Shown: positions 1 to 9,176, counted from the first letter of the stretch. The stretch is 19,306 nt of DNA from DATHTC01 sp050262775 (GCA_050262775.1 JBLNEO010000137.1:1-19306), one strand, 5' to 3'. Translations and numbers: made by a program. The notes: generated by a model from the letters alone, not told the origin.

Positions 1-1073
1 GGGTGCCGCTGCGCGAGCCCGTGCAGCCGCTCGCGGAACAGCTCGCCGCTCGCCGCCGCCTGCTCGACGATCCCCTCCTCCTGGAACGCCTCGATCGAGG
101 CCACCGCGGACGCGCACGCCAGCGGATGCCCCGAGTACGTGAGCCCGCCGGCGAAGTACCTGTCGCGCACCCAGCGCGCGATCGGCTCGCGGATCACCAT
201 CGCGCCGATGGGGACGTAGCCCGAGTTGATCCCCTTCGCGACGGTCATGATGTCGGGGACGACGTCCCAGTTGTCGACGCCGAACCACCGGCCGGTGCGG
301 CCGAAGCCGGCCATCACCTCGTCGCAGATCAGCAGGATCCCGTGCCGGTCGCACGTCTCGCGGATCGACTGGAGGTAGCCGTCGGGCGGGACGATGATCC
401 CGTTCGTCCCCGTGATCGTCTCGAGGATCACGGCCGCGACGCTGTCCGCGCCCTCGTACTGGAGGATCTCCTCGAGGTGCGGCCCGCCCGTGCAGACCGG
501 GCACGGGTCGGGATGCCCCGCCGGGCAGCGGTAGGTGTAGGGGTCGAACATCCGCACGATCCCGGGGATCCCGGGCTCCGCGGGCCACCGGCGCGGGTCG
601 CCGGTGAGCGTGATCGAGCCGGCGGTCGCGCCGTGGTACGACCGGTAGCGCGCGATCACCTTGTGGCGACCCGTGTACCAGCGCGCGAGCTTCACCGCGT
701 TCTCGTTCGCCTCGGCGCCGCCGTTCGTGAAGAACGACAGCTGGAGGTCGCCCGGGGTCACCTCGGCGAGCAGGCGGCCGAGCCGCGAGCGCGACTCCGT
801 CGCCATCGGCGGGCCGATCGTCGCGAGCTGGTCGGCCTGCTCCTTGATCGCGGCGATCACCTTCGGGTGCTGGTGCCCGATCGAGACGTTGACGAGCTGC
901 GAGGCGAAGTCGAGGTAGCGCTTTCCGTCGTAGTCCCAGAAGTGGCGTCCCTCGGCGCCGGCGACCGCGATCGGGCTGATCGCGTCCTGCACCGACCACG
1001 AGTAGAGGACGTACTCCTTTGCGTCGGCGACGATCTGCGCGCCGGTCTGCGGGTCGGTCTCGACGGTCGCCAT
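1..1073 (-). CDS. Class III (omega) aminotransferase, C-terminus cut by the left window edge
   Basis: PLP-dependent class III aminotransferase that moves an amino group from an omega-amino compound such as beta-alanine, 3-aminoisobutyrate or taurine to a keto acid; cytosolic. About 357 residues are visible, while the family usually has about 450, so roughly the last fifth lies outside the window. Visible hallmarks are FFTNGGAEANENA, SYHGATAGS in the cofactor pocket, DEVMAGFGRTG with the PLP-binding Asp, and AKGINSGYVP with the Schiff-base Lys at residue 280 (bases 234-236). The ATG at 1073 is preceded by a strong AGGAGG five bases upstream (1079-1084). It lies 63 bases downstream of the importer ATPase on the same strand, so the two are probably co-transcribed. 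The N-terminal YVLYSWSVQ stretch resembles enzymes annotated as taurine-pyruvate or aspartate-family transaminases. Family is certain; substrate is open. With mmsA and a dihydropyrimidinase nearby, beta-alanine is a reasonable guess. Confidence 0.9.
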   Translation of the reverse strand, partial: MATVETDPQTGAQIVADAKEYVLYSWSVQDAISPIAVAGAEGRHFWDYDGKRYLDFASQLVNVSIGHQHPKVIAAIKEQADQLATIGPPMATESRSRLGRLLAEVTPGDLQLSFFTNGGAEANENAVKLARWYTGRHKVIARYRSYHGATAGSITLTGDPRRWPAEPGIPGIVRMFDPYTYRCPAGHPDPCPVCTGGPHLEEILQYEGADSVAAVILETITGTNGIIVPPDGYLQSIRETCDRHGILLICDEVMAGFGRTGRWFGVDNWDVVPDIMTVAKGINSGYVPIGAMVIREPIARWVRDRYFAGGLTYSGHPLACASAVASIEAFQEEGIVEQAAASGELFRERLHGLAQRH

Positions 1074-1101
1074 GGGAGCCTCCTCGTCCGGGAACACGAC
1101 G

Positions 1102-1107
1102 ATCGTA
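1102..1107 (-). promoter_or_regulatory. Possible -10 box before the aminotransferase
   Basis: On the minus strand TACGAT fits the TAnnnT pattern of a -10 element, 28 bases upstream of the aminotransferase ATG. No convincing -35 hexamer is found at 16-18 bases spacing. It may give the aminotransferase some expression independent of the ATPase gene, but chance occurrence is quite possible. Confidence 0.2.
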
Positions 1108-1136
1108 TCGCCGCCCCGCCGCACGGCGACGGTCGG

Positions 1137-2336
<1,200 letters not shown>

Positions 2337-2347
2337 GGACGGCCCAG

Positions 2348-2375
2348 AGCGTAAACGGTCCCCTTCCCTTGTCAA
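2348..2375 (-). promoter_or_regulatory. Promoter of the importer ATPase / aminotransferase operon
   Basis: On the minus strand a consensus -35 TTGACA (2370-2375) is followed after 16 bases by TACGCT (2348-2353), which fits the TAnnnT -10 pattern. Transcription would start near 2341, only about five bases before the GTG at 2336. This implies a leaderless or nearly leaderless message, which is common in actinobacteria. The match is seen in sequence; activity is inferred. Confidence 0.6.
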
Positions 2376-2386
2376 AATCCGCACAT

Positions 2387-2392
2387 TAGGAT
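2387..2392 (+). promoter_or_regulatory. Candidate -10 box (or weak RBS) for the permease operon
   Basis: TAGGAT fits TAnnnT and lies eight bases before the GTG at 2401, the geometry expected for a leaderless actinobacterial transcript. A good -35 is not present at normal spacing (TTGTCA at 2369-2374 is only 12 bases away). The AGGA within it, nine bases from the GTG, could instead act as a weak Shine-Dalgarno, so the role is ambiguous. It lies opposite and partly behind the minus-strand promoter at 2348-2375, so the two operons share a control region of about 64 bases. Confidence 0.35.
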
Positions 2393-2400
2393 CGCCCGCG

Positions 2401-3327
2401 GTGGACACCGCCGCCGCTTCGAGGCCGAGGCCCCGGCGCAGGCAGGCGCTCGAGGACCCGCGCGTCCTCGCGCCGGCGCTGATCGCGCCCGCGGTCCTCT
2501 TCATCGCGCTCCTCGTCGGCGGCCCGCTCATCCTCGCCGTCTACCTCGCCTTCACGAACGCCACGGCCGGCTCGCTCCACGGCGACTGGGTCGGGTTCGA
2601 CAACTTCGTCAACCAGTGGCACGACCCGATCTTCCGGGACGCGTTCCGGAACACGTTCTTCTTCACGCTCGTCTCGCAGGCGATCGTCATCGTCGGTGCG
2701 GCATTCCTCGCGCACTTCCTGATCAAGGACTTCCGCGGCAAGTGGTTCCTGCGGTTCCTGATCCTGCTCCCGTGGGCGGCGCCCGTCGCGCTGACGACGC
2801 TCGGCTGGCTCTGGATCTTCGACTCGCAGTTCAGCGTCGTGAACTGGGTGCTCTGGAAGCTCGGCTTCATCGACTTCACCACCGACGTCCAGTGGATCGG
2901 TCAGACGAAGCTCGCGATGGCGGCGATCATCACCGCGCACGCGTGGCGCCTGCTGCCGTTCGCGACGGTGATCATGATCGCCGGCCTCGCCTCGATCCCG
3001 AAGGAGGTCGACGACGCGGCCGCCATCGACGGCGCGACCGGCCTGCGGAAGCTGTGGTTCGTCACCCTCCCGTTGCAGCTGCCGATCGCGACGATCGCGG
3101 TGCTCTTCGGCATCGTCTTCACCGCGACGGACATGGCCGTCGTGAAGATCCTGACGAACGGCGGCCCGTTCAACTCGACGCAGATGCTGACGACCTGGGC
3201 CTACGCGACCGGTGTCGAGTCGCAGTCGCTGGGCCCGGGCGCGGCGGTGTCGCTGTTCATGCTCCCGATCCTCGCGGCCGTGTCGATCCTGATGCTGCTG
3301 TTCGCGAAGCGGGTCGAGGTCTCGTAG
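2401..3327 (+). CDS. ABC importer permease, MalF/UgpA type
   Basis: Inner-membrane permease of a CUT1-like importer, expected to pair with the next gene product. It has 308 residues, normal for the family. After a basic N-terminal tail come a first membrane helix at about 25-50, a long periplasm-facing loop, and a cluster of further helices. The EAA loop that docks on the ATPase reads IPKEVDDAAAIDGATG and continues to LPL at about 199-225. The start is GTG at 2401, chosen because the basic Arg-Pro tail directly precedes the first helix and no other start fits better. The stop overlaps the start of the second permease by one base, indicating translational coupling. Substrate cannot be read from the permease. 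Confidence 0.93.
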   Translation: MDTAAASRPRPRRRQALEDPRVLAPALIAPAVLFIALLVGGPLILAVYLAFTNATAGSLHGDWVGFDNFVNQWHDPIFRDAFRNTFFFTLVSQAIVIVGAAFLAHFLIKDFRGKWFLRFLILLPWAAPVALTTLGWLWIFDSQFSVVNWVLWKLGFIDFTTDVQWIGQTKLAMAAIITAHAWRLLPFATVIMIAGLASIPKEVDDAAAIDGATGLRKLWFVTLPLQLPIATIAVLFGIVFTATDMAVVKILTNGGPFNSTQMLTTWAYATGVESQSLGPGAAVSLFMLPILAAVSILMLLFAKRVEVS

Positions 3328-4172
3328 TGCGCCGGCGCGGGCAGCTGCGGCGTGGCGCGCTCGTGTACGCCGTCGTGCTGCCGTTCGTCTTCGTCTCGGC
3401 GTTCCCGTTCTACTGGATGCTGCAGACGGCGCTGAAGACGGACCAGGATCTCTTCAACCTCGAGAACAACCCCTTCGGCTGGGCGGACGGCTCGCCGACG
3501 CTCGACCACTTCACGTTCCTGTTCACGGACACGCAGTACCCGACGTGGCTCGCGAACACCGCGATCGTCGGGGTCGCGGTCGTCGTGATCACGCTCGTGC
3601 TCGCCATGCCGGCCGGATACGCGCTGGCGCGCCTCTCGGGCGGCTGGGGGCAGATGCTGGGGGTCGGCATCTTCCTGACCTACCTCGTGCCGCCGACGCT
3701 CCTGTTCCTGCCGCTCTCGCGCGTGATCGCCGAGCTCGGCCTCCAGGACCGGCTCTGGTCGCTCGTCCTCGTCTACCCGTCGTTCACCGTGCCGTTCTCG
3801 ACCTGGCTGATGATGGGGTTCTTCAAGACGATCCCGCGCGAGCTCGAGGACGCGGCGCTCGTGGACGGCTGCTCACGGCTCCGCGCGCTGCGGTACGTCG
3901 TGTTCCCGATCTCGCTGCCGGGGCTGCTGACGGTGGTGATCTTCACCTTCGCGCTCGTCGTCAACGAGTACGTCTACGCGATCACGTTCATCTCGACCTC
4001 GGCCGAGCGGACGATCTCGGCGGGCGTGCCGACGGAGCTGATCCGCGGCGACGTCTTCTTCTGGGGCTCGCTCATGGCGGCGACGCTGCTGCCGAGCATC
4101 CCGCTCGCACTGCTCTACAACGCGTTCCTCGACCGGTTCATCGCCGGGTTCACCGGCGGAGCGTTCCGCTAG
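3327..4172 (+). CDS. ABC importer permease, MalG/UgpE type
   Basis: Second membrane subunit of the importer, 281 residues, normal for MalG-type proteins. The N-terminus has a few Arg residues and then a helix ending in AFPFYWMLQTALK, a typical MalG family start. Next come the periplasmic loop, helices and the EAA loop IPRELEDAALVDGCSRLRAL at about 167-186. GTG at 3327 shares its G with the TAG stop of the preceding permease (TAGTG), so translation is probably coupled. It is followed after 15 bases by the binding-protein gene. The open frame extends far upstream to 2616, but that part is a shadow of the first permease. Confidence 0.93.
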   Translation: MRRRGQLRRGALVYAVVLPFVFVSAFPFYWMLQTALKTDQDLFNLENNPFGWADGSPTLDHFTFLFTDTQYPTWLANTAIVGVAVVVITLVLAMPAGYALARLSGGWGQMLGVGIFLTYLVPPTLLFLPLSRVIAELGLQDRLWSLVLVYPSFTVPFSTWLMMGFFKTIPRELEDAALVDGCSRLRALRYVVFPISLPGLLTVVIFTFALVVNEYVYAITFISTSAERTISAGVPTELIRGDVFFWGSLMAATLLPSIPLALLYNAFLDRFIAGFTGGAFR

Positions 4173-4187
4173 CGAAAGGAGGCGGAG

Positions 4188-5612
4188 ATGGCCGACGACA
4201 CCACGACGGTCGGGCCCGAGGAGGGGGTGGAGCGGCGCACGACGCGGCGCGAGCTGATCCGCCGAGGCGCGGCCGGTGCGCTCGTCGTCGCCTACGGCGG
4301 CGCGGTGTCGCGGACCTCGGCGTACGGCGCGCCCCGGTACGTCGGCAAGCAGCTGGCGGGGACGCTGCGGATCATGCAGTGGAGCCACTTCGTGCCGGCC
4401 TACGACAAGTGGTTCGACGGCACGTACATCAAGCAGTGGGGCGAGCGGAACGACACCGAGGTGATCGTCGACCACGTCAACCTCGCGGAGCTGCCGGCGC
4501 GTGCGGCGGCGGAGGTCGCCGCCCAGAGCGGCCACGACCTCTTCCAGCTGCTCTCGCCTCCGGCCGCCTTCGAGGACCAGGTCATCTCGCACAACGAGAT
4601 CGTCCAGGAGATCAGCCGCAAGGTCGGGAAGATGGGCACGGTCGGCTACAAGTCCACGTTCAACCCCAAGACGAAGAAGTACTTCGGGCTCCCCGACAAC
4701 TACGTGCCCGATCCCGTGCACTACCGCCGGGACATCTGGCGCAACGCCGGGCGCGCGCCGAACAGCTGGGAGGACATCCGTGCCGCGGCCGAGACGCTGA
4801 AGCGCGTCGGGCACCCGGTCGGGATCGGCATGTCCCAGGAGCTCGACTCCAACATGGCCAACCTCGCGCTGATGATGAACTACGGCGGGTTCCTCCAGAA
4901 CCAGGCGAGCCGCGTCACCCTCCGCAGCGCCGGGACGATCAACGCGCTGCGGGCGATGCGCGACATCTACCAGCGCGGGATGACGCCCGAGGTGTTCGGG
5001 TGGACGGCCGCCTCGAACAACCAGGCCTACCTCGCGGGGCGGCTCTCGCTGGCGCTCAACGCGATCTCGATCGCGCGCACGCTCGAGGGGCCGCCCTGGG
5101 TGACGACCGCCGCCAACCCCGAGCTCAACCAGAACACCTGGATCGCGCCGATCCCCCGTGGGCCGTCCCGCCGCATGGGGCTCGAGCACGTGATGGGCGT
5201 GTACGTGATCTGGAAGTTCGCCCGCAACAAGGCGATGGCCCGGAAGTTCCTCGTCGACATGCAGACCAACTACCGGCCGCACTTCATGAACTCCGGGTTC
5301 TACAACTTCCCGGCCTGGGAGAACGGCGTCCGGGGCGGGTTCCGCGCGATGCGACGGGCGACGGCGCAGGATCAGGCCCGCCCGCGCGGCAAGTACACGA
5401 TCCTGACCACGATCGCGCAGCGCTACACGGCGAACGTCGGCTACCCGGGCTTCGCGAACGCGGCGGTCGACGAGGTGTTCAACAAGTTCCTGGTCCCGCA
5501 GATGTTCGCCGCCGTCGCGCAGGACAAGATGACGGCTGCGGACGCCGCACGAACCTTCGACGGCCAGGTGCGGTCGATCTACCAGAAGTGGAGGTCGCTG
5601 GGGAAGATCTAG
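4188..5612 (+). CDS. Extracellular solute-binding protein of the CUT1-like importer, Tat-exported
   Basis: Captures the substrate outside the membrane and delivers it to the two permeases encoded just upstream. It has 474 residues, in range for family 1 solute-binding proteins. The N-terminus carries a twin-arginine signal, TRRELIRRG at residues 19-27, then a short hydrophobic stretch (about 28-40) and a possible cleavage site near SAYGA. There is no lipobox Cys, so it is not a lipoprotein and may stay anchored by the uncleaved signal or be free. The body shows family features: a GTLRIMQWSHF first strand, a HDLFQL segment and aromatic-rich ligand regions. The ATG at 4188 follows a near-perfect AAAGGAGG (4175-4182) five bases away, the strongest ribosome site in the operon, matching the need for excess binding protein. 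Ligand unknown: a sugar, polyol or polyamine-like compound are all possible. Confidence 0.9.
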   Translation: MADDTTTVGPEEGVERRTTRRELIRRGAAGALVVAYGGAVSRTSAYGAPRYVGKQLAGTLRIMQWSHFVPAYDKWFDGTYIKQWGERNDTEVIVDHVNLAELPARAAAEVAAQSGHDLFQLLSPPAAFEDQVISHNEIVQEISRKVGKMGTVGYKSTFNPKTKKYFGLPDNYVPDPVHYRRDIWRNAGRAPNSWEDIRAAAETLKRVGHPVGIGMSQELDSNMANLALMMNYGGFLQNQASRVTLRSAGTINALRAMRDIYQRGMTPEVFGWTAASNNQAYLAGRLSLALNAISIARTLEGPPWVTTAANPELNQNTWIAPIPRGPSRRMGLEHVMGVYVIWKFARNKAMARKFLVDMQTNYRPHFMNSGFYNFPAWENGVRGGFRAMRRATAQDQARPRGKYTILTTIAQRYTANVGYPGFANAAVDEVFNKFLVPQMFAAVAQDKMTAADAARTFDGQVRSIYQKWRSLGKI

Positions 5613-5614
5613 CG

Positions 5615-5977
5615 ATGTGGGACGGCGGCGACATCGACGAGTACCTCGAGGACCTGCGGGCGGCCGGGTTCGACCTCTCCGCGCCGCTGCCGGTCGAGCA
5701 CTACCTCCACTTCGAGGTCGCGGCGACCGCCCACGGAGCGGCGGAGGAGCTGCGTCGCGAGGGGTTCGCCGTCGACGTCGAGCCCGAGGACGAGCGGGCC
5801 GGCTGGGTCGCGTACGCGACCCGGCCGGCCTTGCCGACGGTTCCCGAGCTGCTGCGCGTCCGCGACCGCGTGGCCGGTACGGCCGCGTCCCACGGCGGCG
5901 CGTACGAGGGCTGGAACGTCGTCCTGGGCGAGGACGAGCCCGATCTGGAGGACGTGGACGTCGACGCGCTCTGGTAG
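5615..5977 (+). CDS. rraB: RraB-family protein (ribonuclease E inhibitor B-like)
   Basis: Small acidic protein of 120 residues matching the RraB family (E. coli RraB is about 138 residues and binds RNase E to modulate RNA decay). Family signatures are FDLSAPLPVEHYLHFE at about residues 23-38, an AAEELRREGFAVDVEP helix-strand unit, GWVAYATRP, and GGAYEGWNVV near the end. The ATG at 5615 is two bases after the binding-protein stop, so it is translated from the same message; GGGGAAG in the end of that gene could serve as ribosome site. A highly acidic tail (EDEPDLEDVDVD) closes the protein. Inhibition of an RNase E/G enzyme is known only for proteobacterial members and is inferred here at best. 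It converges with the protease gene, with six bases (GGCGCC) between the stops. Confidence 0.8.
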   Translation: MWDGGDIDEYLEDLRAAGFDLSAPLPVEHYLHFEVAATAHGAAEELRREGFAVDVEPEDERAGWVAYATRPALPTVPELLRVRDRVAGTAASHGGAYEGWNVVLGEDEPDLEDVDVDALW

Positions 5978-5983
5978 GGCGCC

Positions 5984-8900
5984 TCAGGTGACCGCCACGG
6001 TGTACGAGCCGACGGCGGCGGCCTGGGGGTCGAGCACGAGCGTGTGGACGCCGGTCGCCGCGGCGGTGAAGGTGAAGCTCTTCGGCGACGTGAAGAGGTA
6101 CGTCGGCTGCACGACGGTCGCGCCGCCCGGCGCGAGGACCCACGCCTTCGACGACTGCACGGTGACGCCCGTCAGCGAGACCGTGACCGTGCGGCCGGCG
6201 TCGGCCGCGAACGTCACGCGCGCCCCCTGTCCCGGCACGGTGACGGCGAGCGTGACCGGCCCGCCGCCGACGACCGCCGTCGCCGTGGCGTCGGGCGGGA
6301 CGTCCAGGAAGGTGAGCGTGAGCGATCCCACGGCGGCGGACTGCGGATCGACGAGCAGCTCGTAGTCGCCGGTCAGCGGCAGCGTCCGCGGCTCGACGAA
6401 CGTCCCGCTCGTGAAGACGTACGTCGTCGGCACGAGGACGCTCCCGTCGGGCGCGACGAGCCGGAGGGTCGCGCTCTGCATCGTCACGTCGGATGCGCGG
6501 ATCGCGAGCACGGTGCCGGCCGTCCCCGACACGCGCACGCGCGCGTTCTGGCCCGGCGCCGTCGTCGTCACGCGGACGGACGCGCCTCCGACCGTCGCGG
6601 ACGCCGTCGCGTCCGGCGGCACGAGGTAGACCGTGAGCGTGACGGAGCCGGTCGCATCGGTCGCCGGGTCGACCGCGACCGTGTACCGCCCGGTCGCGGG
6701 CAGGGTCAGGGGCTCGAGCAGCCCGCCGGCCGTGCCGACGTAGAGCGGCTGGACGAGGGTCGAGCCGTCCGGGGCCTGCAGCCACACGCGTGCGCCCGAC
6801 ATCGTCACGCTCGAGACCTTGACGCTCACGCGCGTCGACGCGGTGCCGTCGAAGAGGACCTTGGCGCCCTGTCCGGGCACGGTGGTCGTCACGGTGGCGG
6901 CGGTGCCGTTCGGCGCGGTCGTGGCCGTCGCGTCGGCCGGGACGTCGTAGAGCGTGGCCGTCGCCGAGCCCGTCGCCGCGCCGGGCGCGTCGACGAGGAG
7001 GGTGTAGGTTCCCGAGCTGGGTAGCACCACCGGCTCGACGAACGACTTCGCGTACAGGTACGTGAGCGGTCCGACCGCCTTCCCGTCCGGCGCGAGCAGC
7101 GAGACCTTCGCGCCCTGGTAGGTCGACGTGAGCCGAACGCTGAGCGTCCTCCCCGCGACCCCGGCGAACTGCGCGCGGGCGTTCTGACCCGGCGCGACGT
7201 TCGCGAGCGTGACGGAGGGGCCGCCGACCGTGGCCGCGACGACCTGGTCGGGCGGCACGTCGTAGAGCGTCAGCGTCATCGAGCCGGTGGCGGCGCCCTG
7301 CGGGTCGACGAGGAGCATGTAGTCCCCCGTGGCAGGGAGGGTGCGCGGCTCGAGGAACGACCCGCTCGCGAAGACGTAGGCCGGCGGGAACACGGTCGCG
7401 CCGTCGGGCGCGGTCACCGACAGCACCGACGTCGAGATCGACACGCTCGACGCGCGAATCGCGACCACGTGACCCGCCGTCCCGGCGAAGCGGACGTGGA
7501 TGTTCTGTCCGGGCGCCGACGCGGTCACGGTGACGGGTGCGCCGCCGACGACGGCGTCGACGGTGGCGTCGACGACGCCGGTGAGCGTCCGCGTGTCGGT
7601 CCGGCCGCCCGCGGACGCGCTCACGCTGATCACGAACGCTCCCGGCGCCGTCGGCGTCACCGTGCCGGTGTAGACGCCGTCGCCGCGCGGCGTGAGCGGG
7701 GCGGCGACCCCGTTGGCCGTCGCGCTCACGGTCACGCCCGCGGGGTCGCCGCAGCGGCCGGCGAGGACGCGGAGCGGCACCGCCTGGCCCTGCAGCAGGC
7801 TCAGCGGCGCGGCAGGCATGTCGACCCAGACCTGGGGCGCGTCGGCGCAGCGGACCGCGGCGTTCGCGTTGAGCCGGCCGCCCGTCGCCGTCTGCCCCGC
7901 GAGCGAGGTGAGCGGGTCGACCGTCCGCAGGAGCAGCGCCTTCAGTCCGACGGCGGTGGCGGCGGGGAACGCCGCCTTCGCGAGCGCGGCGGCGCCCGAC
8001 ACGTGCGGTGCCGCCATCGACGTCCCGTCCAGCCATTGGTAGCGGCCGCCGGGCCAGGTCGAGAGGATCGAGGCGCCCGGCGCCCCCAGGTCGACCGAGG
8101 CCGCGCCCACGTTCGAGAACCAGGCGAGGTCGTCGCCGTTGTCGGTCGCCGCGACCGCGACGAGGTTCGGCGCGTCGATCGCCGCCGGGTACCGCGGGTC
8201 GACGTCGTTGTCGGAGCCGTCGTTCCCCGCCGCCGCGACCACCAGCATCCCGTCGGCGTCGGCGACCGCGACCGCGTCGCGCAGCGCCTGCGAGTCCTCC
8301 GTGTCGCCGAACGACGCATTGGCGACGACCGCGCCGTTCGCCGCGGCGTAGAGCAGCGCCTCGACGGCATCGGCGGTCGAGCCCACGCCGTCCGGGCCCA
8401 TCATCCGGAGCGCCATGAGGCGCGCCCGCGGTGCGACGCCCGCCACGCCCACGCCGTTGTCGGCGACCGCGGCCACCGTGCCCGCGACGTGGGTGCCGTG
8501 GCCGTGGCCGTCCTGCGGCGTCGCGTCGTCCTCGTAGAAGTCCCAGCCGTGCACGTCGTCGACGTAGCCGTTGCCGTCGTCGTCGACGCGGTTGCCCGGC
8601 ACCTCGCGCTGGTTCGTCCAGGCGTTCGCCGCGAGGTCGGGGTGCGAGAGGTCGACGCCGGTGTCGACCACCGCGACGGTGACGCCCGCCCCGGTGGAGA
8701 CGTCCCAGGCCTCGGGTGCGTCGATGTCGGCGTCGGGCGTGCCCGGGAAGTAGCCGACCGCCTGCCCGGTGTTGTGCAGGCCCCAGAGGCTCCCGAACTG
8801 CGGGTCGTTCGGCACCGCGTCGAGCGAGACGCGGCGGTTCTCCTCGACGTACCGCACCGACGGGTCGCGCTCCAGTGCCCGGCGCGCCCCGGCGCCGCGC

Positions 8901-9136
8901 ACGCGGACGAGCCGCGCGGCGATGCGAGCGTACCGGCGCTCCGACGTGCCCCCGACGCTGCGGACGGCCTGCTCCTGCCGCAGCGCCGGGACGCCGGCGC
9001 GGAAGCCGACGATCAGCTCGACCTCGTCGACGCCCGCCGTCCCGCCCGCCGGGGCGGCGCCGGCGCCGAGCAGCAGCGCGGCGGCCGCCGGGAGGGCGAT
9101 CCCGGCGAAGCGACGGGCGAGACGGCGGCGTGCCAT
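5984..9136 (-). CDS. Secreted subtilisin-like serine protease (S8) with five C-terminal repeats
   Basis: Extracellular endopeptidase of 1050 residues. In order: an Arg-rich secretion signal (about 1-33), an I9-type inhibitor propeptide (about 37-105), and an S8 catalytic domain (about 115-425). An Ig-like linker follows with two cysteines (430 and 462) that could form a disulfide, then five tandem beta-rich repeats to the end. The catalytic triad is Asp158 (AVVDTGVD), His213 (HGTHVAG) and Ser373 (GTSMAAP), with oxyanion Asn305 in AAAGNDG, so it should be active. DDDGNGYVDD at about 185-194 looks like a calcium-binding loop. The ATG at 9136 is chosen because the signal peptide begins there; GGGAA lies a few bases upstream. 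It is divergent from mmsA across a 128-base control region containing a palindrome. The repeats may bind polymer or cell surface or aid folding; target unknown. Confidence 0.95.
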   Translation of the reverse strand: MARRRLARRFAGIALPAAAALLLGAGAAPAGGTAGVDEVELIVGFRAGVPALRQEQAVRSVGGTSERRYARIAARLVRVRGAGARRALERDPSVRYVEENRRVSLDAVPNDPQFGSLWGLHNTGQAVGYFPGTPDADIDAPEAWDVSTGAGVTVAVVDTGVDLSHPDLAANAWTNQREVPGNRVDDDGNGYVDDVHGWDFYEDDATPQDGHGHGTHVAGTVAAVADNGVGVAGVAPRARLMALRMMGPDGVGSTADAVEALLYAAANGAVVANASFGDTEDSQALRDAVAVADADGMLVVAAAGNDGSDNDVDPRYPAAIDAPNLVAVAATDNGDDLAWFSNVGAASVDLGAPGASILSTWPGGRYQWLDGTSMAAPHVSGAAALAKAAFPAATAVGLKALLLRTVDPLTSLAGQTATGGRLNANAAVRCADAPQVWVDMPAAPLSLLQGQAVPLRVLAGRCGDPAGVTVSATANGVAAPLTPRGDGVYTGTVTPTAPGAFVISVSASAGGRTDTRTLTGVVDATVDAVVGGAPVTVTASAPGQNIHVRFAGTAGHVVAIRASSVSISTSVLSVTAPDGATVFPPAYVFASGSFLEPRTLPATGDYMLLVDPQGAATGSMTLTLYDVPPDQVVAATVGGPSVTLANVAPGQNARAQFAGVAGRTLSVRLTSTYQGAKVSLLAPDGKAVGPLTYLYAKSFVEPVVLPSSGTYTLLVDAPGAATGSATATLYDVPADATATTAPNGTAATVTTTVPGQGAKVLFDGTASTRVSVKVSSVTMSGARVWLQAPDGSTLVQPLYVGTAGGLLEPLTLPATGRYTVAVDPATDATGSVTLTVYLVPPDATASATVGGASVRVTTTAPGQNARVRVSGTAGTVLAIRASDVTMQSATLRLVAPDGSVLVPTTYVFTSGTFVEPRTLPLTGDYELLVDPQSAAVGSLTLTFLDVPPDATATAVVGGGPVTLAVTVPGQGARVTFAADAGRTVTVSLTGVTVQSSKAWVLAPGGATVVQPTYLFTSPKSFTFTAAATGVHTLVLDPQAAAVGSYTVAVT
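5987..7570 (-). repeat. Five in-frame tandem repeats of about 106 residues in the protease
   Basis: Protein repeats start at residues 523, 630, 735, 842 and 949, with lengths 107, 105, 107, 107 and 102. Each has the same layout: DATAxATVGG, then APGQNARV, a strand with an alternating pattern, a variable xAPDGxxV, then YVxxSGxFxEPxTLP, GxYTLLVDP, and AATGSxTLTLYDVPPD leading into the next unit. The fourth and first copies are most alike; the last lacks the terminal linker and has a changed EPRTLP segment. The pattern resembles pre-peptidase C-terminal (PPC-like) beta domains, but I cannot confirm that family from sequence alone. Confidence 0.88.
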
Positions 9137-9156
9137 GCGGTTCCCTTCGACGGTGC

Positions 9157-9170
9157 GAGACGGCCGTCTC
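9157..9170. promoter_or_regulatory. Perfect 14-bp palindrome, candidate operator
   Basis: GAGACGGCCGTCTC is a perfect inverted repeat in the 128-base gap between the protease and mmsA. It lies 20 bases from the protease start and just downstream of a minus-strand TACGCT box, so the protease transcription start would fall within it. That position suits a dimeric repressor of the protease. It is about 95 bases from mmsA, so any effect there is less clear. No regulator gene is present in the window. Confidence 0.45.
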
Positions 9171-9176
9171 AGCGTA
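9171..9176 (-). promoter_or_regulatory. Candidate -10 box of the protease gene
   Basis: TACGCT on the minus strand, the same hexamer as the better-supported ATPase promoter at 2348-2353, lies 34 bases upstream of the protease ATG. A start near 9164 would give a leader of about 28 bases with the ribosome site. No clear -35 is seen at 16-18 bases. Confidence 0.35.

Noticed and set aside
1090..1136. GC-rich inverted segments between the ATPase and aminotransferase genes as a terminator
   Set aside because: Only about four base pairs form with a large loop and no T-run, no better than chance in such GC-rich DNA.
2337..2531. Upstream extension of the importer ATPase reading frame to 2531
   Set aside because: It runs into the divergent permease gene and through the promoter region; the family N-terminus begins at GTG 2336.
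3873..8036. 1387-codon minus-strand open frame
   Set aside because: It overlaps the clear permease, binding-protein and RraB genes on the other strand and the protease in another frame; the composition is shadow-like with no domain.
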